From GCA-020343675 sp964462945 (GTDB taxonomy: Bacteria; Planctomycetota; Phycisphaerae; Sedimentisphaerales; Anaerobacaceae), in the NCBI GenBank assembly GCA_964462945.1, contig CAYWZW010000004.1, positions 1 to 64,000 of the forward strand: 64,000 bases of DNA. The letters run 5' to 3'. The number at the start of each line of letters is the position of its first letter. Within the stretch, counting starts at the first letter, position 1. Both the position numbers and the translations under genes were made by a program. The notes beneath the pieces were generated by a model. The model worked only from the letters and a program-made list of their open reading frames with translations, made no database searches and was not told the origin of the DNA. Below, piece by piece: positions 50,144 through 59,762 of this stretch.

Positions 50144-52345
50144 CTATTTTGGCAGACCGCTCACTTTCACGTTGTCAATCGCCCACCACCAGTCATTGCC
50201 GGCGTCGAACAGGCCGAACGTCAAAACCACGCTGGTAGCCCACGCGGGATTGTCCACATTGACAGTGATTGTCTCGTTGGTGGAGGTGTCAGGCTTATAG
50301 TTCGGGCTGCCTGCATCAGATTCCCAGCGGAGCACCTCGACAGGCTCCGATCCATTGAAGGAGGCAGTTATAGTCGCCGTCTGGTGATAGTCGCTATCAA
50401 ACTCGGGACGCCAGCTCGATGCGAACTCGAGCTGAACCGTACCGGCCGTACAACCTGAAATATCAATCGGGGGTGTGTCGAGCCAGGTATCATAGGGATT
50501 TGCGGCAACGTTGTATCCCGGCGGGTGAGCAGCGTCATCCCACTCATCCGGATCGGCCACGGCAATGGTACCCTGTCCCAAGGTGAACTCCACGCGCCTT
50601 TGGTCGCCGGCGACGCCGACCCACCAGTCCTTGTTGGTAAAGGCCCAGCCGGCCCACTCGGTCACGCCATCGGTGGCACGATTGCCCACTCCCGGAACAC
50701 CACTCTCATCAATGACCCAGCCGGGCGGCGGCGTCTCCGTCCAGACCTCTGTGCCCGTTGTTCCCTCTTCGACGTTCGGACCTAGGACCAGACTCTCGAA
50801 ATCTTCGTCAAGCAGCAGGATTCTTCCGACAGGGACTGCGGCGGTAGCCAGCCGAATATCATCGAAGTACATCTTGCCTGAACCGCCGGCCCCCGGACTG
50901 GCCTTGTTGCCGAAACCAATAGCAATAGAATTAACGTTGGTAAGGTTCACGCCCTGGTCCGCAAACGCCTTCAGGTTGGTATTCCACCCCGTCCAGATGG
51001 ATATCTGCGACGCTTTCGGATTATCATTATAGACTACCGCACTGCCGTTCAAAGCAATATACATCCGCTCGGCAGCGTTATTTTTGTTACCCCTGAACCA
51101 GAGCGTCAGGGTGTTGACATCGTTCTGCGTCCAGTCACGCGGATAGACCAGCGTCAACGTCGCCTCAGAATACTTGAGGTTGTTGTCATAGGAATAGGGC
51201 ATCGACTGCGCGCCGCCGTGAACAACGGTCCGCTCGGCATAAGGAGGAAGCTCGTTGCCGACCAGAGCCCCGTTTGTCGTCGGGCTGGCAAAACCGTCTA
51301 TCCACGCCTCAAATATTCTGTTGCTGGCAGGGTTAGGTGGATCGATGTCGTTGTAGGACTCAAAATCATCCACAAGAAGGAAATCGGCGGTCGTAAAACT
51401 CCAGACAAGGCCTTTGACCGGATTACCCGGGGTTGCATTATAGACGGCATCCACACGCCAGTAGTAGGTGCTATGCCAGGCGAGTGTGCCGGGGTCCAAG
51501 CTGTTGTCGCCAAGTGCCTTGCTGCCTTTGTACTCAGGCGAAGCTGCTGTGGCATTTCTCACGGCGCCTTCATCAGTGCCCAGGTATATCTGGTGCGAAG
51601 CGGCATTCGTTGCGGGCGTCCAGTTCAGTTTCGCGGTCATCTGCACACCCGTGGCGCCGTTAGCCGGCTGCGGGTTCCCCGCGGCGCCGGTCGTCGTGAA
51701 GGCCCACACGTCGCCCTTATACGTGGCGACGCTGTCAAACTCATCGACCCGCCAGTAATAAACCCTTTCTGATTGGACTGCGCTGGGTTTATAACTTGTG
51801 ATACCCTGCGGGAGTCCTCCGGCGGCATTGCTTACAACATCGAAATCGTCGCCAAAATAGACCGTGTGCAATTTCGCACGGAAACCCGGCGTCCAGGTCA
51901 GAGTCAAATTGGCCGGGTCTATGAGTTGGGCGCCATCGGCCGGGCTGGGATCCCTGGCGGTCTTGGCGGGAATCGAGAAACTCCAGACACTCCCTTTGTG
52001 GACTGCCGTGCCATCGGTCTGTAGCTCATCAATCCGCCAGTAGTACGTCGTGCCGGGCACAAGACCATCCGGATAGGGGTATCCGGGAAAACCGGCGACG
52101 AAATACGCCAAAGTCTGGTTGCCCCGGAACGTCCCGCCGGTACCGTCGTTCACGCTGTCGAAGCTATCGCCCAAATACACGTCGAATGAGGCTGCCTTGG
52201 CCCCCGGCTGCCAGGAAAGGTTTACCCACGTATCATCGAGCACGGCGCCGTCGGGCGGGTTCGGCTTGGAGACACCCGGCCACCCCCTGCCGGCCATGCT
52301 CAGCACCAAAACGAATGAGAATGAATAAATCAGCTTCTTACACAT
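50144..52345 (-). CDS. large secreted modular protein (fibronectin-like repeats, LamG/CBM-like domains)
   Basis: 733 residues, signal peptide 1-23. Three or four fibronectin/Ig-like modules at about 25-330, each with PANGA-x3-TWxPG and YYWRVDE phrases; then FLLVDDFESYNDIDPPN, the start of a domain common in planctomycete secreted proteins, and jelly-roll-like domains to the end with KMYFDDIRLA and YDTWLDTPPIDISG. It probably binds carbohydrate or other surfaces; no catalytic site seen. An excellent ribosome site AAGGAGG lies 6 nt upstream. Confidence 0.85.
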   Translation of the reverse strand: MCKKLIYSFSFVLVLSMAGRGWPGVSKPNPPDGAVLDDTWVNLSWQPGAKAASFDVYLGDSFDSVNDGTGGTFRGNQTLAYFVAGFPGYPYPDGLVPGTTYYWRIDELQTDGTAVHKGSVWSFSIPAKTARDPSPADGAQLIDPANLTLTWTPGFRAKLHTVYFGDDFDVVSNAAGGLPQGITSYKPSAVQSERVYYWRVDEFDSVATYKGDVWAFTTTGAAGNPQPANGATGVQMTAKLNWTPATNAASHQIYLGTDEGAVRNATAASPEYKGSKALGDNSLDPGTLAWHSTYYWRVDAVYNATPGNPVKGLVWSFTTADFLLVDDFESYNDIDPPNPASNRIFEAWIDGFASPTTNGALVGNELPPYAERTVVHGGAQSMPYSYDNNLKYSEATLTLVYPRDWTQNDVNTLTLWFRGNKNNAAERMYIALNGSAVVYNDNPKASQISIWTGWNTNLKAFADQGVNLTNVNSIAIGFGNKASPGAGGSGKMYFDDIRLATAAVPVGRILLLDEDFESLVLGPNVEEGTTGTEVWTETPPPGWVIDESGVPGVGNRATDGVTEWAGWAFTNKDWWVGVAGDQRRVEFTLGQGTIAVADPDEWDDAAHPPGYNVAANPYDTWLDTPPIDISGCTAGTVQLEFASSWRPEFDSDYHQTATITASFNGSEPVEVLRWESDAGSPNYKPDTSTNETITVNVDNPAWATSVVLTFGLFDAGNDWWWAIDNVKVSGLPK

Positions 52346-52609
52346 GACAATCCTCCTTCACACAGAGTTAAGTAAGATAGTAGTTCGATTATCTTCCGGT
52401 CACATTACAACACCTGCAACCTGAACAGACTTGACCCTCTGGACCACTGAGAACTCTACGATCTCAACGAATTCATTTGTACCAGATGAATGGCCTGCCA
52501 GTCAAGAAAAATCCGCGCATTATCCGCGCAAAAAAGCCCCCGGGATTTCGATAGAGTACCATCGACCAGCGAGAATGGTGCTCGCGTACCTGACGGACTT
52601 CGTTCTTCC

Positions 52610-54007
52610 TTAATGGTTCTTATACTTTTGCCAGTAGTCGGGGAAAAATTCCTTCGCCTTGGCCTCAAGCTCCTGATCGCTGATGGACGTCAGACGCCCT
52701 TCAACATCATACTGGTCAATCACCCATCGGGCCAGCTTGTGCACCCTGATCTTGTTGATCCGGTCGTCGCCCTTCAGCCCGAAAAACTCGTTGACCCAAT
52801 GAGCCACGCCGTCGGCGCCGCTCTTGTCGGTAATGGCGACGCGAGGAGGCCGGTTCAGCAGCTTGGCCGTGTCGAAGATGTTGTAGATCCGCTCGTCCTG
52901 GCGCAGCCCGCCGGCATGAATGCCGGCACTGGTCGTATTGAAGGCCCTGCCTGCGAACGGATAATTCTCAGGAATGGGCAACCCAATGGATCGCATGTAA
53001 TCGGCCAGCTCAGTGATGACCATGGTATCAATCCCGCACGTGTCGCCCTTAAGGGCTATATACTCAAGAATCGCCCCTTCCAACGGAGGGTTCCCGGTCC
53101 GCTCGCCGAAACCGAAAAGAGTGGTGTTCACAAAGTCACAGCCGTACAGCCACGCGGTTGCCCCGTTGACGTGCACCTTGTGGAAATCATTGTGCCCGTG
53201 CCATTCCAGTCTGTCACTTGGTACGCCGCACTCCTGGTTCAGCTTGTAGATAAGCTTGGGGATGCTCCTTGGCAATTCGGCCCCCGGATAGCTTATGCCG
53301 AAGCCCATCGTGTCACACAGCCGAACCTTGACAGACAGCTCGTCGGGAACCTGCTCGCTCATTTCCATCAGCCGGTCCACAAACGGCAGGACGAATCCTT
53401 CGATGTCCGCACGCGTCAGGTCCTCGAGGTGGCACCGCGGACGAACGCCGGCTTCAAACGCGGCGTCCACCACCTCGCAATAGCTATCGATGCACTCCTT
53501 TCGTGTGCGGAACTTCAGCTTGTGAAATATGTGATAGTCCGAGCAGCTCGTCAGCATGCCGGTCTCTTTGAGTCCGGCTTCCTTTACGAGCCGGAAGTCT
53601 CCCTTCACCGCTCGAATCCAGCCGGTGCACTCGGGGTACGTGTGCCCTAGCGCCCGGCATCGGTCCACAGTTTCACGGTCGTTCTTGGTGTATAGGAAGA
53701 ATTCCGTCTGCCGTATCACGCCGTTCGGTCCGCTCAGCCGGGACAGCAGGTCGTAAATGCGGACCATCTGCTCAATGGTATAGGGAGGCCGAGCCTGTTG
53801 CCCATCGCGAAACGTTGTGTCGGTGATGAATATCGGTCTATCCTTGACGGCCCCGAAGTCGAACTCAACCGGCTGGCCGTCGATGTACTCAACGACCGGA
53901 CCTTGCAGGCCAATCAGCGGGGGCAGGTCATAAGGAAAGATGTCCTCGAGCAAATTCGGTTTCTTTGCGTCTATCAGACGATGCTTCTTTTTGATTTTGC
54001 CCATCAA
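52610..54007 (-). CDS. DRE-TIM metallolyase, (Re)-citrate synthase / homocitrate synthase-like
   Basis: 465 residues of the isopropylmalate/homocitrate synthase superfamily. TDTTFRDGQQARPPYT gives the DRE-like Arg67-Asp68; the metal-binding HGHND (His270, His272) is intact. The C-terminal regulatory LeuA domain is absent, so it is not a standard LeuA. The RDGQQARPPYT version with a roughly 460-residue single domain is, as I recall, typical of Re-citrate synthase-type enzymes of anaerobes, which join acetyl-CoA to oxaloacetate. It precedes, on the same strand, no downstream gene; upstream lie ACP and a GlmU-like gene. Confidence 0.7.
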   Translation of the reverse strand: MMGKIKKKHRLIDAKKPNLLEDIFPYDLPPLIGLQGPVVEYIDGQPVEFDFGAVKDRPIFITDTTFRDGQQARPPYTIEQMVRIYDLLSRLSGPNGVIRQTEFFLYTKNDRETVDRCRALGHTYPECTGWIRAVKGDFRLVKEAGLKETGMLTSCSDYHIFHKLKFRTRKECIDSYCEVVDAAFEAGVRPRCHLEDLTRADIEGFVLPFVDRLMEMSEQVPDELSVKVRLCDTMGFGISYPGAELPRSIPKLIYKLNQECGVPSDRLEWHGHNDFHKVHVNGATAWLYGCDFVNTTLFGFGERTGNPPLEGAILEYIALKGDTCGIDTMVITELADYMRSIGLPIPENYPFAGRAFNTTSAGIHAGGLRQDERIYNIFDTAKLLNRPPRVAITDKSGADGVAHWVNEFFGLKGDDRINKIRVHKLARWVIDQYDVEGRLTSISDQELEAKAKEFFPDYWQKYKNH

Positions 54008-54042
54008 GAGCCCTTTCGTCTCTGGTGTTATTGGCTATCGCT

Positions 54043-54297
54043 CTACTCTTCAATCTCGACGCCCTGCTCTTTGCAGACGTTCGTGATGAACTCAACCGCA
54101 TCCCCAACCGTTTGAACAGCCAGGGCGGCGTCTTCGTCCATCTCGATGCCGAACTCCTCCTCGAACATCGCCACCAGCTCAATGGAGTCCACGCTCTCAG
54201 CCCCCAGATCGGCAGTGAAATTGTCCGCCATCTTGACCTCATCCAAACCCAGTTTTCTGGCGGTGATCGCCTTGACACGTTCTTCTACTGTTGCCAT
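54043..54297 (-). CDS. acyl carrier protein
   Basis: 84 residues, acidic four-helix ACP. The attachment site is Ser35 in LGAESVDSIEL, where the usual DSL is ESV. A phosphopantetheinyl transferase should modify it. It lies 35 bp before the DRE-TIM enzyme on the same strand, and 23 bp after the GlmU-like gene, not in a fatty-acid operon, so it may be a second, specialised ACP; it could equally be the housekeeping one displaced from its usual neighbours. Confidence 0.9.
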   Translation of the reverse strand: MATVEERVKAITARKLGLDEVKMADNFTADLGAESVDSIELVAMFEEEFGIEMDEDAALAVQTVGDAVEFITNVCKEQGVEIEE

Positions 54298-54320
54298 AGA
54301 TTAAACTCCTCTTTGCCAGT

Positions 54321-55601
54321 TTACTTTAGTAACGTTTTGCGGCCCTTCTTGACGGCGGCATTTCGCTCCGGCGCGGTCATTTCAAAAACCGCATCCCACA
54401 TTGCCTCTGCCTCTGCCGACCATTGGCATCCCCGCCGGCTCATGGCTGTTTTCGCGGTCTCATACAATCGGCCCTTGCCAAAGCCCTTGGTCACTATGCC
54501 CTCTACGAACCAGGCGAACGATGGAATGTACTTCGGCAGCGGCTTGCCCGTTGCCATGATAATCGCCATTGCTCCCAAATACGAACCCGTATTCAGCAAC
54601 GTGCCGATCGACGTCTTCGTATGGTCCCCAATCAACGAACCGACCTTCGTCGAGCCGGTATCAATGGACTGTCGGCCGTCCAACATCACCGACACGCTCG
54701 AATAGTCGTTTTTCAGATCACTGTTGGTCGTCAGTGCCCCCAGGTTCACCCACTCGCCGACATAGCTGTGGCCGAGGAATCCGTCATGGTACTTGTTGGA
54801 GTATCCGTGTATGATTGACTCTTCCACCTCGCCGCCAATTCGGCAAAAAGGCCCGATCGAATTACCTTCACGGCACTTGGCGCCCAACAGAATTGATTTG
54901 TGACCGACGTAGCACGGCCCCTCCACTCGGCTGAACGGCTGTATCTCGGCACCTTCCTCAACATAAACCGGGCCGTTCTCGGCATCGATAGTGACCATCG
55001 GGTGCACTCTCGCCCCGCGCGCCACATAGACATTCTTCTTGCTGCCCCGAATGGCGATGGGTTCCTCCACGGCTCCCTCAATTCCGTCTCGTCCCGCTGC
55101 CGCAAAGTCGGCCGCTATCTGCTTGGCATTGGCCAATATCAAGTCCCAGGTGTACTGCCATGCAGGAAGCTTACAGATAACGTTTGGCAACGCCGCCTTC
55201 GCCGAGGCAATAAACTCCTCGATGTCCTTAGCAGGAAACCTCTTGACGTCACCCTTGTTAATCCGCAGGTAGAGTACGCGTCCGTGCTCATCCAGACCAG
55301 CCTCGCTCTTGCCCTCCGCTGGAATGTTGAAACTGTCCGCCTTGATCAGAGGATCCACAATAGCCAAGTCATCGCCGGCCAGAGCCGCCATGCCATTCAC
55401 GGGCCCGGCCACTCGCGTCCGATAATAGTCCACCATGTAATCAGGAACAAAGTACGCAACATCGTCGGGCCTGATTTTGGCAATTAGCTTCTCCTCCAGT
55501 GAAGTCATGCCGCACCGGAGTTCCCACAGCGGCCGCCCCAGCACCAGAGGAAGGAAGTTGAATCTGATTTCATCCGATCTGTCGATCAAAATCAACCGCA
55601 T
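54321..55601 (-). CDS. GlmU-like sugar nucleotidyltransferase/acetyltransferase with left-handed beta-helix
   Basis: 426 residues. An N-terminal domain, starting MRLILIDRSDEIRFNF and with RPLWELRCGMTSLEEK, resembles the alternative GlmU family (TIGR03991 type) that replaces classical GlmU in some bacteria. The C-terminal half (about 190-370) is a left-handed beta-helix with hexapeptide repeats (VYVEEGAEIQPFSRVEG, CYVGHKSILLGAKCREG, SYVGEWVNLGALTTNSD). It probably makes or modifies UDP-GlcNAc. Start ATG 55601 is without a strong ribosome site. Confidence 0.75.
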   Translation of the reverse strand: MRLILIDRSDEIRFNFLPLVLGRPLWELRCGMTSLEEKLIAKIRPDDVAYFVPDYMVDYYRTRVAGPVNGMAALAGDDLAIVDPLIKADSFNIPAEGKSEAGLDEHGRVLYLRINKGDVKRFPAKDIEEFIASAKAALPNVICKLPAWQYTWDLILANAKQIAADFAAAGRDGIEGAVEEPIAIRGSKKNVYVARGARVHPMVTIDAENGPVYVEEGAEIQPFSRVEGPCYVGHKSILLGAKCREGNSIGPFCRIGGEVEESIIHGYSNKYHDGFLGHSYVGEWVNLGALTTNSDLKNDYSSVSVMLDGRQSIDTGSTKVGSLIGDHTKTSIGTLLNTGSYLGAMAIIMATGKPLPKYIPSFAWFVEGIVTKGFGKGRLYETAKTAMSRRGCQWSAEAEAMWDAVFEMTAPERNAAVKKGRKTLLK

Positions 55602-55801
55602 TAAAGCTCCTTAAGCCTTTTTATTTATACACTTACGTAAAAGGCGGCTTCCCAGTCACAGGCAGCCTGAATAACGTTGCGAAATTCTATCAGACGGCCG
55701 CGGCGGCGTCCACCCTAAACGCCGCCCAGCGCGGAAAATTTCCTCTTGAAGCCACTTGATGGAAACTCGACGCGAGGCACACCCAGGAATATGATCAAAA
55801 C

Positions 55802-57286
55802 CTATTGGGCCGCCAAACGGTCCTCGTTAAGAACATCGCCGTCAACGCTGTAATGTCGAAAAGTCAGTGTGGGTTTGCCTTCCAATCGCTCAACCGTGGC
55901 GGCGAGGAATCCGCCAATCACGTTCAGGTACCTGTGTTCAGGTAATCGCATGTCGTTGCTCCAGCCACCGGCATGTTTATCGCTGGCCGGCCCACACGAG
56001 TATTCCCTCACACCTGTTTCTTCGTCCACCGAGACGTATTGCCAGTGACGGTCCCCACAGATCACATACATGTTCTTGTGCTCTGAGATGAACTTTCTAA
56101 GCTCGTCGCCCTCGTGTTGAAAATCCTTGTTCGAGTGATTGTCGTGTTTGTTCTTTCGATCCGGCCCGACCAGCGGCGTGGGACTGATCAGGATACGAAA
56201 CGAGGCATCCGATTCCCGGACAGTTCGTTTGAACCATGCTTTTTGCTCTTGGCCCCAGATTGTCTTGTCAGGGCCGTCAGGCATGGTGTTGGGGCTGCGA
56301 AAATCACGGCCCTCGACCAGCCAAATCTGAAGGTCCTTGCCCCACCGGAACGTTCGCCAGGTCCGATCACCCATGGGCATCTGCTCCAGGAATACCGCTT
56401 GCCCCTGCTCGAACGTGAAGTCTCCCATGAATTTCGTTTTCATTCCCGGCCAGCAATCGTCCATCCAGGTATCGTGATCATCTTTGATGAAATAGCTCGC
56501 AACCTGTCGATGAAACTCAACATTTGTCGGCAGACTGTATGTGCTGGCCCAATGCCAGCGAGCCAGGGGCAAAGTCTTGGCCAGTGCGTCATAATAGACG
56601 ATGTCGCCCGTGTGGACGAAAAAGCTGGGAGCCAGCTTGAGCATGGCGGGGTAAATCCTGAAACCGCCGCCAGGAGCGTCCTGATCCGGGTACGCCTGAC
56701 CTGTTGAAACAGTAAAGACAACGCGATTTGCCTGATCGGCACGAGGAGCCGTTCTGAACGTGCCGTCCACAATCTGGCCCCGCCCTGATTCCGCATTCGG
56801 TTTGCCTTCGACTCGCAGTTGATACCTGAAATCAGGCTGAAGGCCCGTCAACGTGAACTGATGTGTATAGTCGCGCTTTGGATCTACCACCTGCCAATCG
56901 GTGATGTTCCAATCCGAAGCTCCCGCTACCCTGTACAGAACCCTGACTCTCCCCGGCACGCCCGGTACAGCCCCCTCAATTGTATCGATCGTCGAATCGT
57001 TGGGAAACTGAACGACGGGAACCAAATCCCGCCTGCCGCCGCCGGGTTTATCAAGGAGGGTACCGGTCTTGGAATCACGGTAACGGATCGTGGGCATAGG
57101 TGCTTGCGAACCCACCCGCCCCGGGTGGCGAGTCAGACGTGTCCAGAGAATCGCCGAATTGTCCGTTACCTCACCGATTCTGATACCTGTGGCTTGATAG
57201 GGTCCGTCCGAGAGGGACCGGCCACAGCCGCACGCAGCCAAAAGGGTGACTGTCAACACGACCATTGCAATGCGCCTGTGAATCAT
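55802..57286 (-). CDS. PhoD-like alkaline phosphatase family lipoprotein
   Basis: 494 residues from ATG 57286, which has AAAGGA 8 nt upstream. Lipobox LLAACGC. Metallophosphoesterase of the PhoD type: an N-terminal fibronectin-like part (IRIGEVTDNSAILWTRL) precedes HTGDIVYYD, KDDHDTWMDD and CGDRHWQYV, the metal-binding blocks. It hydrolyses phosphomono- or diesters at the cell surface; the substrate is not given by sequence. Divergent from the tandem TolB-like genes. Confidence 0.85.
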   Translation of the reverse strand: MIHRRIAMVVLTVTLLAACGCGRSLSDGPYQATGIRIGEVTDNSAILWTRLTRHPGRVGSQAPMPTIRYRDSKTGTLLDKPGGGRRDLVPVVQFPNDSTIDTIEGAVPGVPGRVRVLYRVAGASDWNITDWQVVDPKRDYTHQFTLTGLQPDFRYQLRVEGKPNAESGRGQIVDGTFRTAPRADQANRVVFTVSTGQAYPDQDAPGGGFRIYPAMLKLAPSFFVHTGDIVYYDALAKTLPLARWHWASTYSLPTNVEFHRQVASYFIKDDHDTWMDDCWPGMKTKFMGDFTFEQGQAVFLEQMPMGDRTWRTFRWGKDLQIWLVEGRDFRSPNTMPDGPDKTIWGQEQKAWFKRTVRESDASFRILISPTPLVGPDRKNKHDNHSNKDFQHEGDELRKFISEHKNMYVICGDRHWQYVSVDEETGVREYSCGPASDKHAGGWSNDMRLPEHRYLNVIGGFLAATVERLEGKPTLTFRHYSVDGDVLNEDRLAAQ

Positions 57287-57473
57287 CGAAACATCCTTTC
57301 TCATCAGAAAACTCTCATTTTGAGATGTTCACGCTCTTTGTGCTTCAATTCCTCAATTACCCCACGAAATTCGGGGTTTGAAGCCACGCACTGCTCGAAC
57401 CCCGTGCAGCCGATGTCCGGCGGCAGACCGTGACTATTCTACTTTATTTACACGGCCGACGGCATCGTTTTTC

Positions 57474-57501
57474 TTGCTTTCCGAATCGCACTCAATATAA
57501 T
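57474..57501 (+). promoter_or_regulatory. promoter of the tandem TolB-like genes
   Basis: TTGCTT (57474-57479), 16 bp, perfect TATAAT (57496-57501), 45 bp before the ATG at 57547. The -35 matches consensus only in its TTG. Confidence 0.4.
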
Positions 57502-57546
57502 TACTCAAAAGAGACCTGTGTAGATAGTGAGGTAGGTTAAGGCAGT

Positions 57547-58656
57547 ATGGCAAAGCAATATGGGGTCGCAAAAAACAGGTGCTCTGAGGCGGGCATCACA
57601 GTTTTCCTGTCTTTTTTGTTAACGTGCAGTGCGATCAACGACGCATTTTGTGGGCCGCGGGCCGAGGGCAGGCTCAGAGTGAGGAGAATGCCCTCTCCGG
57701 CAGCCGAGATGAATCTTGGACAAGTACCTTACAAAATCTTGTTTGAAACCTATCGCCAGACCGATGGCAAGCACAACTGGGAACTGTACCAGATGGATGC
57801 GGACGGTTCCAACCCGGTCAACCTCACTCAGACGCCTGACTTGGATGAGATGTATCCCCACGCTTCTCCTGACGGCACCAAGATTTGCCTCGTTGTGGAT
57901 GAAGGGACAGGAAGAGAAAGGATTCGAAACGTTTATTACATGAACATCGACGGGACCGGACGGGTGAAAGTCGCCGAGAACGCTCGGGAGCCGTGCTGGA
58001 GCCCGGACGGCAAAAGCATCGCTTACCTAAGAGGCGAGTATGAGCGCTACAGCACGCGGGAATATGCAACTTCTGAACTTCTCTTCTACGACCTGCAAAC
58101 CCGGCAGCACAGGCCGCATCCAAATGGGGACTTACACCACCTTTACGCCATCTGTTGGTCGCCCGATGGCAATTGGCTCCTTGCTGCGGTGCACGGAGGA
58201 ATGGGTTACAGCGATACGATTCTCGCTTTCGAGGTCAATGGGACAAGGGTGTTTGATCTGGAACGATGGGGGGTCAGAGGATGCAGACCGGACATCAGCG
58301 TGGATGGCAAGAGAATGACATGGGGTGAAACAGATTGGGATTTGTGTGTTGGCGATATTGACCTGACATCCGGCGAGCCCCAGGTCACCAATGTACGCAA
58401 GATCGTCGCGTGCCCGCACACGTCCAAAGTCTATCACGTTGACTTCTCGCCGGATGGCAAGTATATTACTTTCAGTTTCGGCCCTTCCGAAGGGGGACAG
58501 CAGGTCGGCGGTCTGGCGCGAGGCTGGAATATCTGCGTGACCGACCTGACGGGAAAATGGGGCAGGATCACAACCGACGGGAGCCACAACAAAGAACCCG
58601 ACTGGGTTCCGATTCCGACAACGACATCTCAGGAAAGGAGAGAATATGGAGAATAA
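57547..58656 (+). CDS. exported TolB-like PD40 propeller protein, copy A
   Basis: 369 residues with a signal-like N-terminus (about 12-35). Six-bladed PD40/TolB propeller, marked by NWELYQMDADGSNPVNLTQTP, DEMYPHASPDGTKI, NVYYMNIDGTGRVKVAENAREP, CWSPDGKSIAYL, CWSPDGNWLLAAVHGG and DFSPDGKYITFSFG. TolB-like propellers bind partner proteins or sense ligands; no Pal/Tol genes are near. It overlaps copy B by 11 nt. Confidence 0.85.
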   Translation: MAKQYGVAKNRCSEAGITVFLSFLLTCSAINDAFCGPRAEGRLRVRRMPSPAAEMNLGQVPYKILFETYRQTDGKHNWELYQMDADGSNPVNLTQTPDLDEMYPHASPDGTKICLVVDEGTGRERIRNVYYMNIDGTGRVKVAENAREPCWSPDGKSIAYLRGEYERYSTREYATSELLFYDLQTRQHRPHPNGDLHHLYAICWSPDGNWLLAAVHGGMGYSDTILAFEVNGTRVFDLERWGVRGCRPDISVDGKRMTWGETDWDLCVGDIDLTSGEPQVTNVRKIVACPHTSKVYHVDFSPDGKYITFSFGPSEGGQQVGGLARGWNICVTDLTGKWGRITTDGSHNKEPDWVPIPTTTSQERREYGE

Positions 58657-59728
58657 ATATTGTGCGAATAGAAATCGGGTTGCTGCACAAGCCGTCTGTA
58701 CGCTTCTCGTTCTTCTGCAAAGTCTTTTTCTGGCGAATGAAGCCATCTGTGAATCACGACCACAAGAGCAGGTAACCGTGAACAAAGTCCCCTCGCCGCG
58801 AGTTGAGCTAAAGCTCGAAGAAATCCCTTTCAAGATCGTCTATGAGACCTATCGCGCGACCAACGGCAAGGAGAGCTGGGAGCTGTATTCAATAAATGCC
58901 GATGGCTCCAACCCTATCAACCTCACCCACACTCCCGACGTCGATGAGCTGTATCCCCATGCGTCTCCGGATGGCAGCAGAATCTGTTTTGTGGCCGACG
59001 AGGGGGTCCAGGAGAAAAGGGTCCGAAACGTGTACTATATGAACGTTGATGGAACCGGGCGGGTGAAGGTGGCCGACAACGCGCGGGAGCCATGTTGGAG
59101 CCCCGATGGCAAAGCGATCGCCTATCTAAAAGGCGAATTCGAACGCTATACCATTACCGACTACGCCACGAAAGGGCTTTTCTTCTACGATCTCCAGACC
59201 GGTAAACACAAAGAACACAAGAATGCCGATTTGCATCATCTTTACAACATCTGCTGGTCGCCCGACGGCCACTGGTTCCTGGCCACCGTACACGGCGGAA
59301 TGGGTTTCAAACACGCGATCCTCGCGATAAACGCCGAGGGCGCCGGCGTGTTCGATTTGACGAAATACCAGGTCACGGGCTGCAGGCCCGATTTCGCGCT
59401 CGACGGCCAAAGAATCACTTGGGGGGCAACGGACTGGGATCTATGTGTAGCCAAGATCGACCTGACATCCTCAGCACCCAACGTGACTGATGTTCAACGC
59501 ATTGTCTCGTGCGAAAAAGAGCACGAGGTGTATCATACGGACTTCTCGCCGGATGGTAAATACATCACGTTCAGCTACGGCCCTAAAGCCAACGAAATGG
59601 TAGGCGGCAAGGCGCCCGGTTGGAATATCTGCGTTAGCGATTTGACGGGCACATGGGTGCAGGTCACGACCGATGGAAACCACAACAAGGAGCCCGACTG
59701 GGTCCCCGTTCGCACGGCGAGTCGTTAA
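58646..59728 (+). CDS. exported TolB-like PD40 propeller protein, copy B
   Basis: 360 residues, aligning along its whole length with copy A (ADGSNPINLTHTPDVDELYPHASPDGS versus ADGSNPVNLTQTPDLDEMYPHASPDGT and so on), so it arose by tandem duplication. AAAGGAG lies 6 nt before the ATG inside the end of copy A, giving coupled translation. Signal-like N-terminus about 14-35. The two have diverged enough to suggest distinct partners. Confidence 0.85.
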   Translation: MENKYCANRNRVAAQAVCTLLVLLQSLFLANEAICESRPQEQVTVNKVPSPRVELKLEEIPFKIVYETYRATNGKESWELYSINADGSNPINLTHTPDVDELYPHASPDGSRICFVADEGVQEKRVRNVYYMNVDGTGRVKVADNAREPCWSPDGKAIAYLKGEFERYTITDYATKGLFFYDLQTGKHKEHKNADLHHLYNICWSPDGHWFLATVHGGMGFKHAILAINAEGAGVFDLTKYQVTGCRPDFALDGQRITWGATDWDLCVAKIDLTSSAPNVTDVQRIVSCEKEHEVYHTDFSPDGKYITFSYGPKANEMVGGKAPGWNICVSDLTGTWVQVTTDGNHNKEPDWVPVRTASR

Positions 59729-59762
59729 GCGATTGAAAGGCCGCCATTCGGGAATACAACTG

